From positions 1-44,462 of the forward strand of contig NZ_LR732491.1 in NCBI RefSeq assembly GCF_902506425.1: DNA of 44,462 bases. Direction: 5' to 3'. The notes beneath the pieces are model-generated. The model saw only the letters and a program-made list of their open reading frames with translations, was not told the origin of the DNA and made no database searches. The first letter of the stretch is position 1, and every line of letters starts with the position of its first letter. Of the stretch, positions 33,194-42,896 are shown in pieces. The position numbers and the translations under genes are program-made. The stretch comes from Novosphingobium sp. 9U (GTDB taxonomy: Bacteria; Pseudomonadota; Alphaproteobacteria; Sphingomonadales; Sphingomonadaceae).

Positions 33194-34864
33194 ATGAAGT
33201 CGAAGTTTCTCCTACGCGCCAGGAACTTGCGCGAGTTTTTACAGCAGTTCCGCCGGGACCAGCGTGGGAACACGTTCCTCGTCGTTGCAGCTTGCTTGAT
33301 TCCTATGCTCGCGGTGATCGGCGGCGGTATCGACATAAGCCGCGGCTATCTGGCGCGTACCCGCTTGCAGCAAGCCTGCGACTCGGGCGTGCTAGCGACG
33401 CGCAAGAAGATCGGCGGCACCGTCATCACAACCGGCATCATACCTACAGACGCAAACGCGGCGGGCACCCGCTTCTTCAACCTGAACTTCCAGGATGGAG
33501 CTTACGGCACCACAGACCGGGCGTTCGCAATGACGCTCGCCTCCGACTACACCATCAACGGCTCTGCCAGCGTGAGCGTGCCGACTTCGGTCATGAAGCT
33601 ATTCAGCGTCGATATCCTGCCGGTATCTGTGAACTGCTCGGCCCAGTTCCACTACGCCAACACCGACATTATGATGGTGCTCGACGTCACGGGATCGATG
33701 AACGACACCAACTCTGGCGATACTAGCAGCAAGATTTCGGTGCTGCGTCAAACGGTGAAGGACTTTTACGCCTCCATCGAGAGCAACAAGACGCAGGGCA
33801 CCCGTATCCGCTACGGCTTCGTGCCCTACTCGACAAACGTCAACGTGGGATACTTGCTCAAATCGGCCTGGGTTGCCGACACCAGCGATCTCGAAAGCCG
33901 TAGCCAGGTGAGCACGGGATCCGGCTATAAGTGGCGCTACAAGACCGAGACGGTCAATGTCAGCAGCCTTAAGTCGGGAAGCAGCAGCAACCTGCCTAAG
34001 GGCACCTCGCTGAACATGAAGATCGGTGGGACCGCATCCTCCCCGACGCAGGTTGCGGTGCCTTTTGACGGCTGCATCGAAGAGCGCAAGACGTACGTCA
34101 TCAACGACTACAACAACGTTGATCTGACCAAGGCACGCGACCTCGACATCGATGCCGTACCCGACAGCAGCAATCCCGACACGCAGTGGCACATCATGCT
34201 GCGCGATGTGTCGTTCTTGCGCGCCTACACGATCACCCAGAACTGGAACGGCAGCCTGAGCATCAGCGGTTCGTGGCAGGGAAAAGGCTCCGGATACGAG
34301 GACTCAAACACCAACTACACGGCCGCCGACTCTGTAGGTCTGGCAGCATGCCCAGCTGAGGCGCGTAAGCTTGCCGAGATGACCTCGACTGAGGTTGCAG
34401 CTTACGTCAACAGCCTGGTTGCCGCTGGCAGTACCTACCACGACATCGGCATGATCTGGGGCGGGCGCCTGATCTCACCCACAGGCATCTTCGCCAGCGA
34501 GAACGGCGACGTAAATGGCCGGCCCAGCATGCGCCACTTGATCTTCCTAACCGATGGCGACACGGCCCCGCTTGAATATTCCTACGGGACCTACGGTGTC
34601 GAACCCCTCTCGCAGCGGCGGTGGAACTCAAGTTCCAGTTACAACTTGACGCAAACGGTCGAGAACCGGTTCACCTATGCGTGCAACCAGGTGAAGAACA
34701 AGAACGTCACTGTCTGGGTTATTGGCTTCGGCACCAACGTAACAGACCTAATGAAGAACTGCGCGGGATCGGGTCACTGGTTCCAGGCCGCAAACGCCAC
34801 CCAGCTCAGCAATGCTTTTGCTGCGATCGCCGCTTCAATCGGAGACCTTCGGATCATCCAATAG
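33194..34864 (+). CDS. TadG-like pilus assembly protein with VWA domain
   Basis: About 556 residues. The N-terminus has the TadE/TadG-type transmembrane segment FRRDQRGNTFLVVAACLIPM and LAVIGGGIDISRGYLARTRL followed by QQACDSGVLATRKK. A von Willebrand A domain starts at about residue 160 with the metal site DVTGS (MMVLDVTGSMNDT) and continues FVPYSTNVNVGYLLKS, FLTDGDTAP and VWVIGFGTNVTDLMKNCA. TadG proteins belong to the Flp/Tad pilus system for surface attachment and face the periplasm. No other tad gene is in the window, so this may be an accessory copy. Start at ATG 33194 or 33179; an open frame from 33071 is less likely. Confidence 0.8.
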   Translation: MKSKFLLRARNLREFLQQFRRDQRGNTFLVVAACLIPMLAVIGGGIDISRGYLARTRLQQACDSGVLATRKKIGGTVITTGIIPTDANAAGTRFFNLNFQDGAYGTTDRAFAMTLASDYTINGSASVSVPTSVMKLFSVDILPVSVNCSAQFHYANTDIMMVLDVTGSMNDTNSGDTSSKISVLRQTVKDFYASIESNKTQGTRIRYGFVPYSTNVNVGYLLKSAWVADTSDLESRSQVSTGSGYKWRYKTETVNVSSLKSGSSSNLPKGTSLNMKIGGTASSPTQVAVPFDGCIEERKTYVINDYNNVDLTKARDLDIDAVPDSSNPDTQWHIMLRDVSFLRAYTITQNWNGSLSISGSWQGKGSGYEDSNTNYTAADSVGLAACPAEARKLAEMTSTEVAAYVNSLVAAGSTYHDIGMIWGGRLISPTGIFASENGDVNGRPSMRHLIFLTDGDTAPLEYSYGTYGVEPLSQRRWNSSSSYNLTQTVENRFTYACNQVKNKNVTVWVIGFGTNVTDLMKNCAGSGHWFQAANATQLSNAFAAIAASIGDLRIIQ

Positions 34865-35254
34865 GCGTCAGGCTTAACTATCCGCTGCTCCGATGTTGGA
34901 TAAGCCATTCGCTTTGGCGGAAAAGCTTCTAAACAGTACTTGTATAGGTGCTGATAAGAAACACCGGTGCCCTCCCTTAGCTCGGGGAGCGGAGTTGTTT
35001 TGCATTTGGTGCTTGCAACCGTCGCTTGTACTGCGACCCTTGTGCGTCCCTCGTTAACGCGTCGCTGCAAGGTCGGCTTGTTCCAGTCCATTACTCGCTT
35101 GCCATGGCCAGTAAGCCGGTGATTTTGGATTGGCGACGCTTGCAGCTGAGGATGCAGCCAGTACGTTGCAGCCGAGCTGCTGTTCTAAACAGGCTACACG
35201 CGATCAGGCTATGGTTGCTCGATCTAAGATTGAGCCCGCCACCACGCCCGATTG
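34865..35254. other. Non-coding after the TadG-like gene
   Basis: No gene is supported. Just after the stop, GGCTTA...ATCC and GGAT-AAGCC can form an imperfect nine-pair hairpin (34874-34908), a possible but weak terminator since no T-run follows. Confidence 0.3.
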
Positions 35255-35437
35255 CTACTGTGATTGCCTATTCCAAGAGTCACCTGACGTCTTCCGCGCA
35301 GCCTTGAGCCGCTCAGCCTGGATCTTCTCAGCCATCGCCTTCGCCTTCGACATCGATGTCAGATCATCTCGCTGACGGATCTCGCGAAAGCTCATAATGG
35401 TTTCGCTTAGGGGTGGATTTTGATGACTGTTGCTCAT
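35255..35437 (-). CDS. Small charged hypothetical protein (60 aa)
   Basis: The frame reads MSNSHQNPPLSETIMSFREI, then RQRDDLTSMSKAKAMAEKIQ and AERLKAARKTSGDSWNRQSQ. The central 35 residues form a clear amphipathic, lysine/arginine/glutamate-rich helix, typical of a small nucleic-acid or protein-binding peptide. The composition is protein-like, but the ribosome binding site is weak. No family is recognised. It stands alone between the TadG-like gene and the convergently placed GGDEF-EAL gene. Confidence 0.45.
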   Translation of the reverse strand: MSNSHQNPPLSETIMSFREIRQRDDLTSMSKAKAMAEKIQAERLKAARKTSGDSWNRQSQ

Positions 35438-35966
35438 ACGGTTGTCTACCGCAGCTCATCTGACAAATGGTAAAGCGTTCCTCTCGCTAACACTCACCCA
35501 ACCCAGCATGCCTGAACGCTATAGGTAGCCGATGCTCGACTTGTCTCGGGAAATCTGAACAGCGGGTGTAGGTGGATTGCCGATTTGGCAGCGGCCATGC
35601 TGGCCATGAGCAGGACGTAAGATGAGCGACGACCCAGTCGGAATCACAGCCCGGCGTTCGAGGCGGTGGTAGCGTTGGCTGCCGAGAGAGGCGGGAAACG
35701 CACATCGCCTCGACAGAGCAGCTCGGCATCAGCCGCGGCACCATGACCGATTTTTTCGAGCTCACTCTTGAGAAGTATGACGCTTCCGGCGGCAAGCTGC
35801 CGCTCAAGGGCAACGTCATTACAGGTTGTTGATCAGACAGTGCATCCCGTGACCGGATGGTGCACGCGGGCACGCAGTTACCGTTCTTGCCGCTGCACAC
35901 AAATCCAAAGAAGATGGCTTGACGCGGATGCAAGCCTCCGACGGATGAAGGTAGAGCTTGTCAGTG
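35438..35966. other. About 530 bases of unclear, probably decayed sequence
   Basis: A plus-strand frame contains IASTEQLGISRGTMTDFFEL and TLEKYDASGGKLPLKGNVIT before a stop at about 35832, protein-like but with no motif or good start. It may be the tail of a lost gene. Nothing else is supported. Confidence 0.3.
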
Positions 35967-38654
35967 CTACGCCGCTTCATTCATGCAGGCAGGGCTGCAC
36001 GTTCCTTTGGTCTCATGCCTATCGCTTGCCCACGCGAGCATCTTCGCGTGCGCGGCGCTCATTGGACGACCGAAAAGATAACCCTGACCAAAACCGAAGC
36101 CCAGCTTCTGGGCAGTCTGCGCTGCATGAATCGTTTCAATCCCCTCAGCGGTGACGGGAAGGTTCATCGCTCGTGCCAGGCCCGCCACTGCAGTGGATAT
36201 CTTCAGACTATCCGGATTGTCGAATGTGCGCACGAACGACGAGTCGAGCTTCAAGCTGTCGAACGCCAATTCGTGCAGCTGGGAAAGGCTCGAGTGCCCT
36301 TTACCGAAATCGTCCAATGCCACTCTAATGCCGGAATTGCGGAATGCGTTGATCACCTCGGCTGCACGGGCACGGTCGCCGATAACTGCAGTTTCGGTGA
36401 TTTCCATCACCAATCGGTGTGGAGCGAGCCCCTCCTTCGCCAAAATCGACATCACGCGTGGGCCGATCCATTCGTCGCCCAGCAGCAATGGGGAAAGGTT
36501 CACCGACACTGAGACATCGGACGGCCATTCTCGGGCCGCCCTACATGCCTGGAGCAGCACCTGGTTCGTCAATTCCGAGATGATGCCAGCTTCTTCTGCG
36601 AGAGGGATAAACTGGTCTGGCGCCACTGGGCCGCGCAAAGGATGTGTCCAGCGCGCGAGTGCCTCAAAGGAGGTGGTACGATTTTCCTCGAAGCAGTGGA
36701 TGGGTTGATAGTGAACGTCAATCTGTCCAATCTGAACTGCGATGCGCAGATCGGCTTCCATCTGAGCGCGATCCTGCAGCCACCGATCCATGTCATCATC
36801 GAAGAAACGGAAGGTGTTCCGTCCGGATCGCTTGGCCTCATACATAGCGATATCGGCTTTTCGTAGAAGGTCGGACACCTGCGTGCCGTCACGTCCATAC
36901 CGGGACAAGCCGATGCTAACGCCAATCGTCAGGCGGCGACCGTCGATGTCGAACGGCCGGGCCAAAGTTCTGATAGCCTCGGCCGCGAACTCGTCGGCCG
37001 ATCCGTCCTCGCCAAGTTCCACCACGATCACGAACTCGTCACCTCCCAGTCGGGCGGGTTTGGCATTATGGCTCACGCAGAGCGCGCGCAGCCTGTTAGC
37101 GACCTCAACCAGCAAGAGATCCCCTACTTCGTGGCCATGTATGTCGTTGATCGGTTTGAACCGGTCGAGGTCCATCAGCATCAACGCCACGTTGACGGGT
37201 TGGCTGCCGGGTTCGATTACGCCGCGCAAAAGTTTGGTACGCAGGTTACGGCGATTTGGCAGTGTGGTGAGCGCGTCATGCTCGGCCAACTCAATGGCCT
37301 CTCGCTCGGAGCGTTCCCTTTTCACGACCTCCTCGAGTGCCTGCTCGAGTTCTGCGTTGGATTGTTTCAGCTCATAGTTGACGGCACTGATCCGGCGCCG
37401 GCCAAGCAACGCCAGGCCTAGGCCACCACCAAGGGCTGCAAGCGCAAGAGTGCCGGTCGCGCAAGCCCAGATCAACGCGACACGTTGAAAGTGCGTCTTG
37501 CGTCTGAGCCGATCGGAATTGAGCTTCGCGATACGCAGGTTCTGATTGGCATAGTCGAACTGGGCGGCCAGCAAGGCATTCTGCGCATCAAGGCTAGCCT
37601 TGACTGACTTGTCCTTCAACCTGGTCGATAACTCCTGCTGCTCGAGCGCTGAATCTGTATCGCCCAACTCCTTAAAGACTAAGAAGGCTAGCTCATGAAT
37701 CCTGCGATCACCTAGCGCTGCGTCGCGGCCTTTTACCATGCCGATGGCGCGGTTGATCAAATCGCGGCCGACGGGATGATTATCAAGAGCCGTCGCCAGC
37801 AAGGCACTGACTGCAAGATGATATTCGCTGGTAGGGGTGCTTTTGGCCAAGACGTCCGCGCGTGCGTTTACTCGTCTCGCCTCCTTCAGGTCACGCGCGT
37901 CAAGCAGAAGCTGCGTGTCGCTATCCAACAGTTCCATTTCCAAGGACGGCATAGCCGCCTGCCGGGCAAGCAGTGCGCCTGCCGCGTACTCGGTATGCGC
38001 ATCCGAGCGCCGCCCTGTGTCGGAATAGATGCTCCCTAGCGTCCCGTGAATGGTAGCGAGGAGAGCGGGTTCTTCTTGGTAGACTGCTGCCGCTTGCTGG
38101 ATGTACCGCGCTCCGCGAACAGGATCGTTCGCTCTCATGTAAAGACTGCCAAGGTCCTGCAGAGTGATGGACTGGCTCCTCCTGTTTCCGAGGCGCTGAA
38201 ATATGTGAAAAGCGCCTTGGTAACCGCGGATGGCCAAGGCCGGGGAGCCTGACTCTTCGTCGAGCGAGGCAACGCTCACCGTTACGTCCGCCAATGTTTG
38301 CTGGTCGCTCGCTTGAAGGGCGAGTTTGCGGGCGCGCTGCAGCCGTTCGCGTGCGGCTGCGAAATGCAGCTGCCGGGTCGCAGCTTCGCCAGCCATCCAG
38401 TGGAGCTTCGCAAGTGCGACTGTTCGTGCAAGGCTCGACGGCAGCAATCTTAGACGAGCTTCGTAGGTCCGTGCCATAGGTTCAACCTTGGCTGGATCCT
38501 CCATCATGGTGTGCCGTGCGCCACGGATCATCTCGTCCGCAAGCACGGTAGCAGCTGAGGTCATGCCGGCATCAGATCTGCTCTGCGCGCTCGCCTTCCC
38601 GTGGAGCGCCAGCAGAAGCATTGTGCAAACCAACGTCCTCAAGGCGGAGGCCAT
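35967..38654 (-). CDS. TPR-like sensor, GGDEF-EAL c-di-GMP protein
   Basis: An 895-residue protein. A cleavable signal (ALRTLVCTMLLLALHGKASA) is followed by about 350 residues of helical TPR-like repeats (RQLHFAAARERLQRARKLAL, SITLQDLGSLYMRANDPVRG, TIHGTLGSIYSDTGRRSDAH), a membrane helix near 390-415, a coiled coil (NYELKQSNAELEQALEEVVK), a GGDEF domain with intact RLGGDEF (537-541) and an EAL domain with SFEALARW (EAL 664-666), VNLSP, EITET, DDFGKGHSSL, LKLD and AEGIET. So the periplasmic TPR part senses and the cytoplasmic part could both make and degrade c-di-GMP. AGGAGGG about seven bases before the ATG is a strong ribosome binding site. The gene is divergent from another GGDEF-EAL gene. 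Confidence 0.88.
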   Translation of the reverse strand: MASALRTLVCTMLLLALHGKASAQSRSDAGMTSAATVLADEMIRGARHTMMEDPAKVEPMARTYEARLRLLPSSLARTVALAKLHWMAGEAATRQLHFAAARERLQRARKLALQASDQQTLADVTVSVASLDEESGSPALAIRGYQGAFHIFQRLGNRRSQSITLQDLGSLYMRANDPVRGARYIQQAAAVYQEEPALLATIHGTLGSIYSDTGRRSDAHTEYAAGALLARQAAMPSLEMELLDSDTQLLLDARDLKEARRVNARADVLAKSTPTSEYHLAVSALLATALDNHPVGRDLINRAIGMVKGRDAALGDRRIHELAFLVFKELGDTDSALEQQELSTRLKDKSVKASLDAQNALLAAQFDYANQNLRIAKLNSDRLRRKTHFQRVALIWACATGTLALAALGGGLGLALLGRRRISAVNYELKQSNAELEQALEEVVKRERSEREAIELAEHDALTTLPNRRNLRTKLLRGVIEPGSQPVNVALMLMDLDRFKPINDIHGHEVGDLLLVEVANRLRALCVSHNAKPARLGGDEFVIVVELGEDGSADEFAAEAIRTLARPFDIDGRRLTIGVSIGLSRYGRDGTQVSDLLRKADIAMYEAKRSGRNTFRFFDDDMDRWLQDRAQMEADLRIAVQIGQIDVHYQPIHCFEENRTTSFEALARWTHPLRGPVAPDQFIPLAEEAGIISELTNQVLLQACRAAREWPSDVSVSVNLSPLLLGDEWIGPRVMSILAKEGLAPHRLVMEITETAVIGDRARAAEVINAFRNSGIRVALDDFGKGHSSLSQLHELAFDSLKLDSSFVRTFDNPDSLKISTAVAGLARAMNLPVTAEGIETIHAAQTAQKLGFGFGQGYLFGRPMSAAHAKMLAWASDRHETKGTCSPACMNEAA

Positions 38655-39237
38655 GAGGTATCCCTCCTTTTTCCTACCTCAAGTGCGGCGTCATCTTGCC
38701 ACCGGCGGTATGGCTATACCGCCCTTGCGATCGTCTCTGATCCTAGCCGTCAATGCGCAGCCAATTGACAACCTGTAGCGGCCGAAAGTTAAGCCCTCCC
38801 CAACACTGAGCGGCTTGTGGGCAGATCGGCAATCATCCTAGAACGCGCTCGCTTTCACCCTTTCTGACTGGTGAAGCTTTCATCCCGCATGAGCCCAGCT
38901 GCGTGCGAGGCGGTCCTATTGGCAGCGGTTGGAAGCGCGGCGCAGCCAGAGTACCCGGCACGCAGCAGGTCATTACCGAAATCGCTAAGTCATTCCTAGA
39001 GCCGATCGGCTCCTTGTACCGCCTCAGGACAAGCTCGCGAGATCGACTCCGCTCGATCACTGGGGTGCGATCTTGGCCGTTTTCGCAAAGCTTCCCGACC
39101 GGTGCAGTTCCCCTGCGCCTTTCTCATGAGGGCTACTTGCCAAGCACCTGACAGCATGCCGAAAAGTAAGCCCTTGTCCGATTTAACGCTTTCACAACGG
39201 CACAGGACCTATGCGCATCAGGGGCAAGGGATATACC
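38655..39237. other. Divergent intergenic region between two c-di-GMP genes
   Basis: About 580 bases holding the promoters of both large GGDEF-EAL genes. The only clear sites are the ribosome binding sites at its edges (AGGAGGG on the minus strand, AAGGGA on the plus strand). Short frames inside are not convincing. Confidence 0.4.
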
Positions 39238-41733
39238 ATGGGTCGCGTTACTTTCGTTCTGGAGCATCAGCACAACGTACTTCTAGTCGTCGTGTCAGTC
39301 ATGGTGTTCATCTCCTCATGCCTCGTCGGCTTCGGCGGGATCGACAACGCCTTACGCGAACCGTCTCAAAGGCGCTTATGTGTGGCGCTTTCAGCTGTTG
39401 CGACCGGCTTCGGAATCTGGGCATCGTACTTCGTGGGTATGCTGGTCTATGACCCGGGCGTCGATCTGCTCTTCGACGTTCCAACAACTATCCTGTCAGC
39501 ATGTGTCCCTGTGGGCTTGGCCGCGTTGGGGTGGACACTTGCGCTCGATCGTCGGCCCTTGATGTCGCTCGTTGGCGGATCGGTCATCGGGGTAGGTGCA
39601 GCCGGCATGCCCTATCTTGGTACTTGGGCTCTGCGGATGCCCGCCCATATCGCCTGGCACCATGATCTGGTTGCGGCGTCGATTGCACTGAGCATCGGTC
39701 TCGCTGCGCTCGCCGTTTGGTACCACCGCCGCAAAGTGAACGCTGGCTTAGTCGCTTGGGAAGGTGGCACGCTGCTGACCCTTGCCATTTGCAGTGGCGA
39801 TTTTCTCGTAAGAGCCGCAGCCGAAATACAGGTTCCTCCCGCTGCACCTCTCGCTGCAGCATGGACGATCGATCCGCCAACCTTGACGATCCTTCTGGTC
39901 GTCGTCGCCCTCGTGATCATGGGGGCCGGCATCAAGTTGATCACGGTACAAGATGGAACGAACCGGGGCGAGCTGACGCAAGCAAAGGATCGGGCAGTCT
40001 GGGCCGATGAGATCTTGCGCGGGGCCGAGGAGCGCGAGCGCCTGACGGCGGAGCTTAGACGCCAGGTGGAGATCACCGAGGCCGCGATCGAGCACATGCC
40101 GCAAGGACTGTCGATGTACGACGCCGACCACCGGCTTGTGATATGTAACCGGCGGTACGGCGAGCTCCATGGCATCCCCATGGAAATGCTCAAGCCGGGT
40201 GTCCACCTGGCCGATCTTTACGCGTACATGGTGGCCGAGGGAAAGCTTACGGCCGTGCCCGAAATGTCCGCCCAGGCGGCCGCGTTTGAGCCCGAGTGGG
40301 CCAACCAGCATGATGTCAAACTGCCCAACGGCCGCATCATCGAGTTCAGTCGGTGTATCCTGCCGAGCGGCGGTTGGGTCGCGACCCATGAGGATGTGAC
40401 CGATGCACGCAAAGCAAGCGAGCAGATCGGCTACCTGGCAGCCCACGACACACTGACCGGGCTTCCGAACCGCGTGACCTTTGCCAGCAATCTGGAAGCG
40501 GTGGCCAAGAGCGGCAAGCCCTTTGCGCTCCATACGATCGATCTCGACCGCTTCAAGGAAGTGAACGATACCTTGGGCCATCCCATCGGGGACCATATCC
40601 TCAAAGGCGCAGCGAAACGCTTGCAGCGCCTTGTCGGGGCCAGCGACATCGTCACCCGCCTGGGAGGAGATGAGTTCGCGATCCTTCAACACCAGGTTGA
40701 TGCGCAAGTGAGCCCGGACACGCTGGCGACAAGCATCGTGGGAAGCCTGAGCGAGCCTTTCCAATTCGAAGGTCACACGGTTTCGATCGGTGCTAGCGTT
40801 GGGATTTGCCGAGCGCCCGAGCACGGGAGCGAGGGCGACGACATCATGAAAAAGAGCGATCTGGCACTCTACCGTGCCAAGGAGGAAAGCCGCGGCACAT
40901 ATCGCTTCTTCGAGCCGGGCATGGATTCGCGCCTCAGCGAGCGTCGACAGCTGGAGGCCGATCTGAAGGAAGCGATCAGCGCCGGCCAATTTGAAGTCCA
41001 TTATCAACCGCTGCTCGATACCACCAGGAATACTATAGGTTCGTTCGAGGCGTTGGTGCGCTGGCGGCACCCCACGCGAGGATTGCTCGCGCCGGGCGAG
41101 TTCATCGCCACTGCTGAAGAGAGCGGGCTCATCATCCCGATCGGGGAATGGGTCATGCGCCAAGCCTGTCAGGATGCGGCATCGTGGCCCAACGACATCA
41201 AGGTGGCGGTCAACCTCTCCCCCGCTCAATTCAAGCGTGGCGATCTTATTGCCATGGCCATGAGTGCGCTGACCGCGGCAGGGTTGCCGCCTCGGAGGTT
41301 GGAACTCGAGATTACCGAATCGGTCCTGCTGCATGACGAGGCATGGGTTCAATCAACGCTGGAAAAGCTCTCCGCTTTGGGCATCTCTATAGCGATGGAC
41401 GATTTCGGCACCGGATATTCGAGCCTCAGCTACTTGCGATCGTTTCCATTCAACAAGATCAAGATCGATCGGAGCTTCGTTGCCGATCTCATCAACACCT
41501 CGGATGCGCTATCGATCGTTCAAGCGACTATTCAGTTATCCAAGAAACTTGGCATGCAAATTACCGCAGAGGGCGTTGAAAACGCCGAGCAGCTTGATCT
41601 CCTGGTCGCAGAAGGCTGCACTCAAGTTCAAGGATACCACATCAGCAGGCCCATCCCGGCGCAAGAGATCGTTTCATTGCTGACGAGGTACGGCGAGAAC
41701 ATGGGGGATTGCGTTACCGCGGCAGCAGCCTAG
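39238..41733 (+). CDS. MHYT-like (degenerate), PAS, GGDEF, EAL c-di-GMP protein
   Basis: About 831 residues. Seven N-terminal membrane helices follow the MHYT sensor layout, but the signature positions read WASYFVGM (61-68), GMPYLGTW (123-130) and ICSGDF (184-189) instead of MHYxGM-type motifs, so the metal-binding histidines are lost. Next come a coiled coil (EERERLTAELRRQVEITEAA), a PAS_7-like domain (HMPQGLSMYDADHRLVICNR), GGDEF with intact RLGGDEF (476-480), and EAL with SFEALVRW (604-606), VNLSPAQF, ELEITES, DDFGTGYSSLSYL, IKIDRSFV and TAEGVEN. Both catalytic domains look competent. The start at ATG 39238 has AAGGGA about seven bases upstream. It probably sits in the inner membrane and responds to a signal different from the copper/gas ligands proposed for MHYT. 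Confidence 0.88.
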   Translation: MGRVTFVLEHQHNVLLVVVSVMVFISSCLVGFGGIDNALREPSQRRLCVALSAVATGFGIWASYFVGMLVYDPGVDLLFDVPTTILSACVPVGLAALGWTLALDRRPLMSLVGGSVIGVGAAGMPYLGTWALRMPAHIAWHHDLVAASIALSIGLAALAVWYHRRKVNAGLVAWEGGTLLTLAICSGDFLVRAAAEIQVPPAAPLAAAWTIDPPTLTILLVVVALVIMGAGIKLITVQDGTNRGELTQAKDRAVWADEILRGAEERERLTAELRRQVEITEAAIEHMPQGLSMYDADHRLVICNRRYGELHGIPMEMLKPGVHLADLYAYMVAEGKLTAVPEMSAQAAAFEPEWANQHDVKLPNGRIIEFSRCILPSGGWVATHEDVTDARKASEQIGYLAAHDTLTGLPNRVTFASNLEAVAKSGKPFALHTIDLDRFKEVNDTLGHPIGDHILKGAAKRLQRLVGASDIVTRLGGDEFAILQHQVDAQVSPDTLATSIVGSLSEPFQFEGHTVSIGASVGICRAPEHGSEGDDIMKKSDLALYRAKEESRGTYRFFEPGMDSRLSERRQLEADLKEAISAGQFEVHYQPLLDTTRNTIGSFEALVRWRHPTRGLLAPGEFIATAEESGLIIPIGEWVMRQACQDAASWPNDIKVAVNLSPAQFKRGDLIAMAMSALTAAGLPPRRLELEITESVLLHDEAWVQSTLEKLSALGISIAMDDFGTGYSSLSYLRSFPFNKIKIDRSFVADLINTSDALSIVQATIQLSKKLGMQITAEGVENAEQLDLLVAEGCTQVQGYHISRPIPAQEIVSLLTRYGENMGDCVTAAAA

Positions 41734-42009
41734 TTGCCCCTCAACGAGACAACCTGTTACTGCGACGCAAGCCAGGATGGATCGCGCCTAGGACGTTGCT
41801 ACGGGCAGATCGGGCCGGCTGACAGCTTGAGTTGGATGGAAGAGGGCATCGCGAAAAGCTAAACGTCATCCGTACCCAAATCGCCGCCCGAACGACATAG
41901 CTAAGTTCCTGAACTACAAGAAGTTAGTTGCCCGCGCGGCGACCGCATATGCATAAGGCATAGGGTCAACAACGCTTCGACTTGCACTGGTCTAAACATG
42001 TGTTAGTCG
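41734..42009. other. Non-coding between c-di-GMP gene and GNAT gene
   Basis: No gene, clear terminator or repeat was seen in these 276 bases. Confidence 0.35.
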
Positions 42010-42555
42010 GTGCAGGTGTTTAGAGGTTCTGCTCTTCAGCTTAGGCCCGAGTTGAAAGGTAATCTGGTCCGTTTGCGTCGCCCAGTGCCTGTCGATGCGG
42101 ACGCCATCGTGGCTATACTTTCTGACTGGGAAGTTTCTCGGCATCTTTCTCTAATTCCCAATCCGTACACGCTTGCAGATGCTGTATTTTTTCTCGAGCA
42201 CATCGTGTCGAACGAGTGGGTGTGGGCTGTCAACTTACCCGGCTCGGCCGCGCTGATCGGTGCGGTGAGCCTCATGCCTCGAGAGCGGCAGGATGTGGCT
42301 GAGCTAGGCTACTGGCTCTCGCCGGATTACTGGAACCAAGGCCTGATGACCGAGGCTGCGCTGTTGGTGATCTCGTACGGCTTCGAGGGGCTGGGCCTCA
42401 CCGCGATCACCTCCGGGTGCTTCCAGGACAACACTGCCTCAGCCAGGGTGCTCGCCAAACTCGGCTTCGTTGAGACCAGACGAGTTAAGCGCCCGGGAGC
42501 CTTGGGGCACGACGACGTGAATTCGGTCGAGGTGATTTTGCAAGCGCCAGAATAA
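42010..42555 (+). CDS. GNAT family N-acetyltransferase, RimJ/RimL-like
   Basis: A 181-residue protein with the GNAT_3 fold: NLVRLRRPVPVDADAIVAIL at the N-terminus, ALIGAVSLMPRERQDVAELG, YWLSPDYWNQGLMTEAALLV with the acetyl-CoA-binding turn (YWNQGLMTEA), and SGCFQDNTASARVLAKLGFV with the terminal catalytic-loop pattern. Members transfer acetyl from acetyl-CoA to protein N-termini, small amines or antibiotics; the substrate cannot be predicted. Starts are GTG 42010 or in-frame GTG and TTG codons a little further on. It is a single gene with no operon partner visible. Confidence 0.85.
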   Translation: MQVFRGSALQLRPELKGNLVRLRRPVPVDADAIVAILSDWEVSRHLSLIPNPYTLADAVFFLEHIVSNEWVWAVNLPGSAALIGAVSLMPRERQDVAELGYWLSPDYWNQGLMTEAALLVISYGFEGLGLTAITSGCFQDNTASARVLAKLGFVETRRVKRPGALGHDDVNSVEVILQAPE

Positions 42556-42585
42556 TGGTCATAGCTGCGGCACAGCGCCGCGCCA

Positions 42586-42783
42586 TCACTCGACCTTCAT
42601 AGCAGCTGCGAGCTGCTTCTTGATTGTAGGGCCGCTCAGATGATCGTCGATCGATGAGTAGCCTTCCTGCTTCAGCCGGCGCCGGATATCGTCGATGCTC
42701 GTGCACGTACCGCTTCTGGCGAGGTCAAAGGCTCGGCTTACTGTTCCATCCTGCGTGCTCGCTATGTAGCTACGGACGCGATC
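42586..42783 (-). pseudogene. Small conserved-looking protein without a start codon
   Basis: The minus-strand frame reads RVRSYIASTQDGTVSRAFDL, then ARSGTCTSIDDIRRRLKQEG and YSSIDDHLSGPTIKKQLAAA before MKVE and a stop. It looks like a genuine small regulatory protein: a helix-rich core with a repeated hydrophobic pattern (IDDIRRRLKQEG) and a basic C-terminal helix. Between the upstream stop at 42784 and this region there is no ATG, GTG or TTG codon in frame, so the start has been lost or lies beyond a frameshift. It converges on the GNAT gene. Confidence 0.5.
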
Positions 42784-42896
42784 TCATGTAAGATCTTGCA
42801 GTCATAGTAGTGCCGCAGCATCCGATATTGCTGCGGCGCGGATGACGATGCTGGGTGCTCTTCCACCCCAGCCTATCGGTGCGGAAGACGTGAGCG

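Noticed and set aside
39748..41352. Long minus-strand open frame of 534 codons inside the GGDEF-EAL gene
   Set aside because: It is antisense to a gene with complete GGDEF and EAL motifs, has histidine/arginine-rich shadow composition and no domain.
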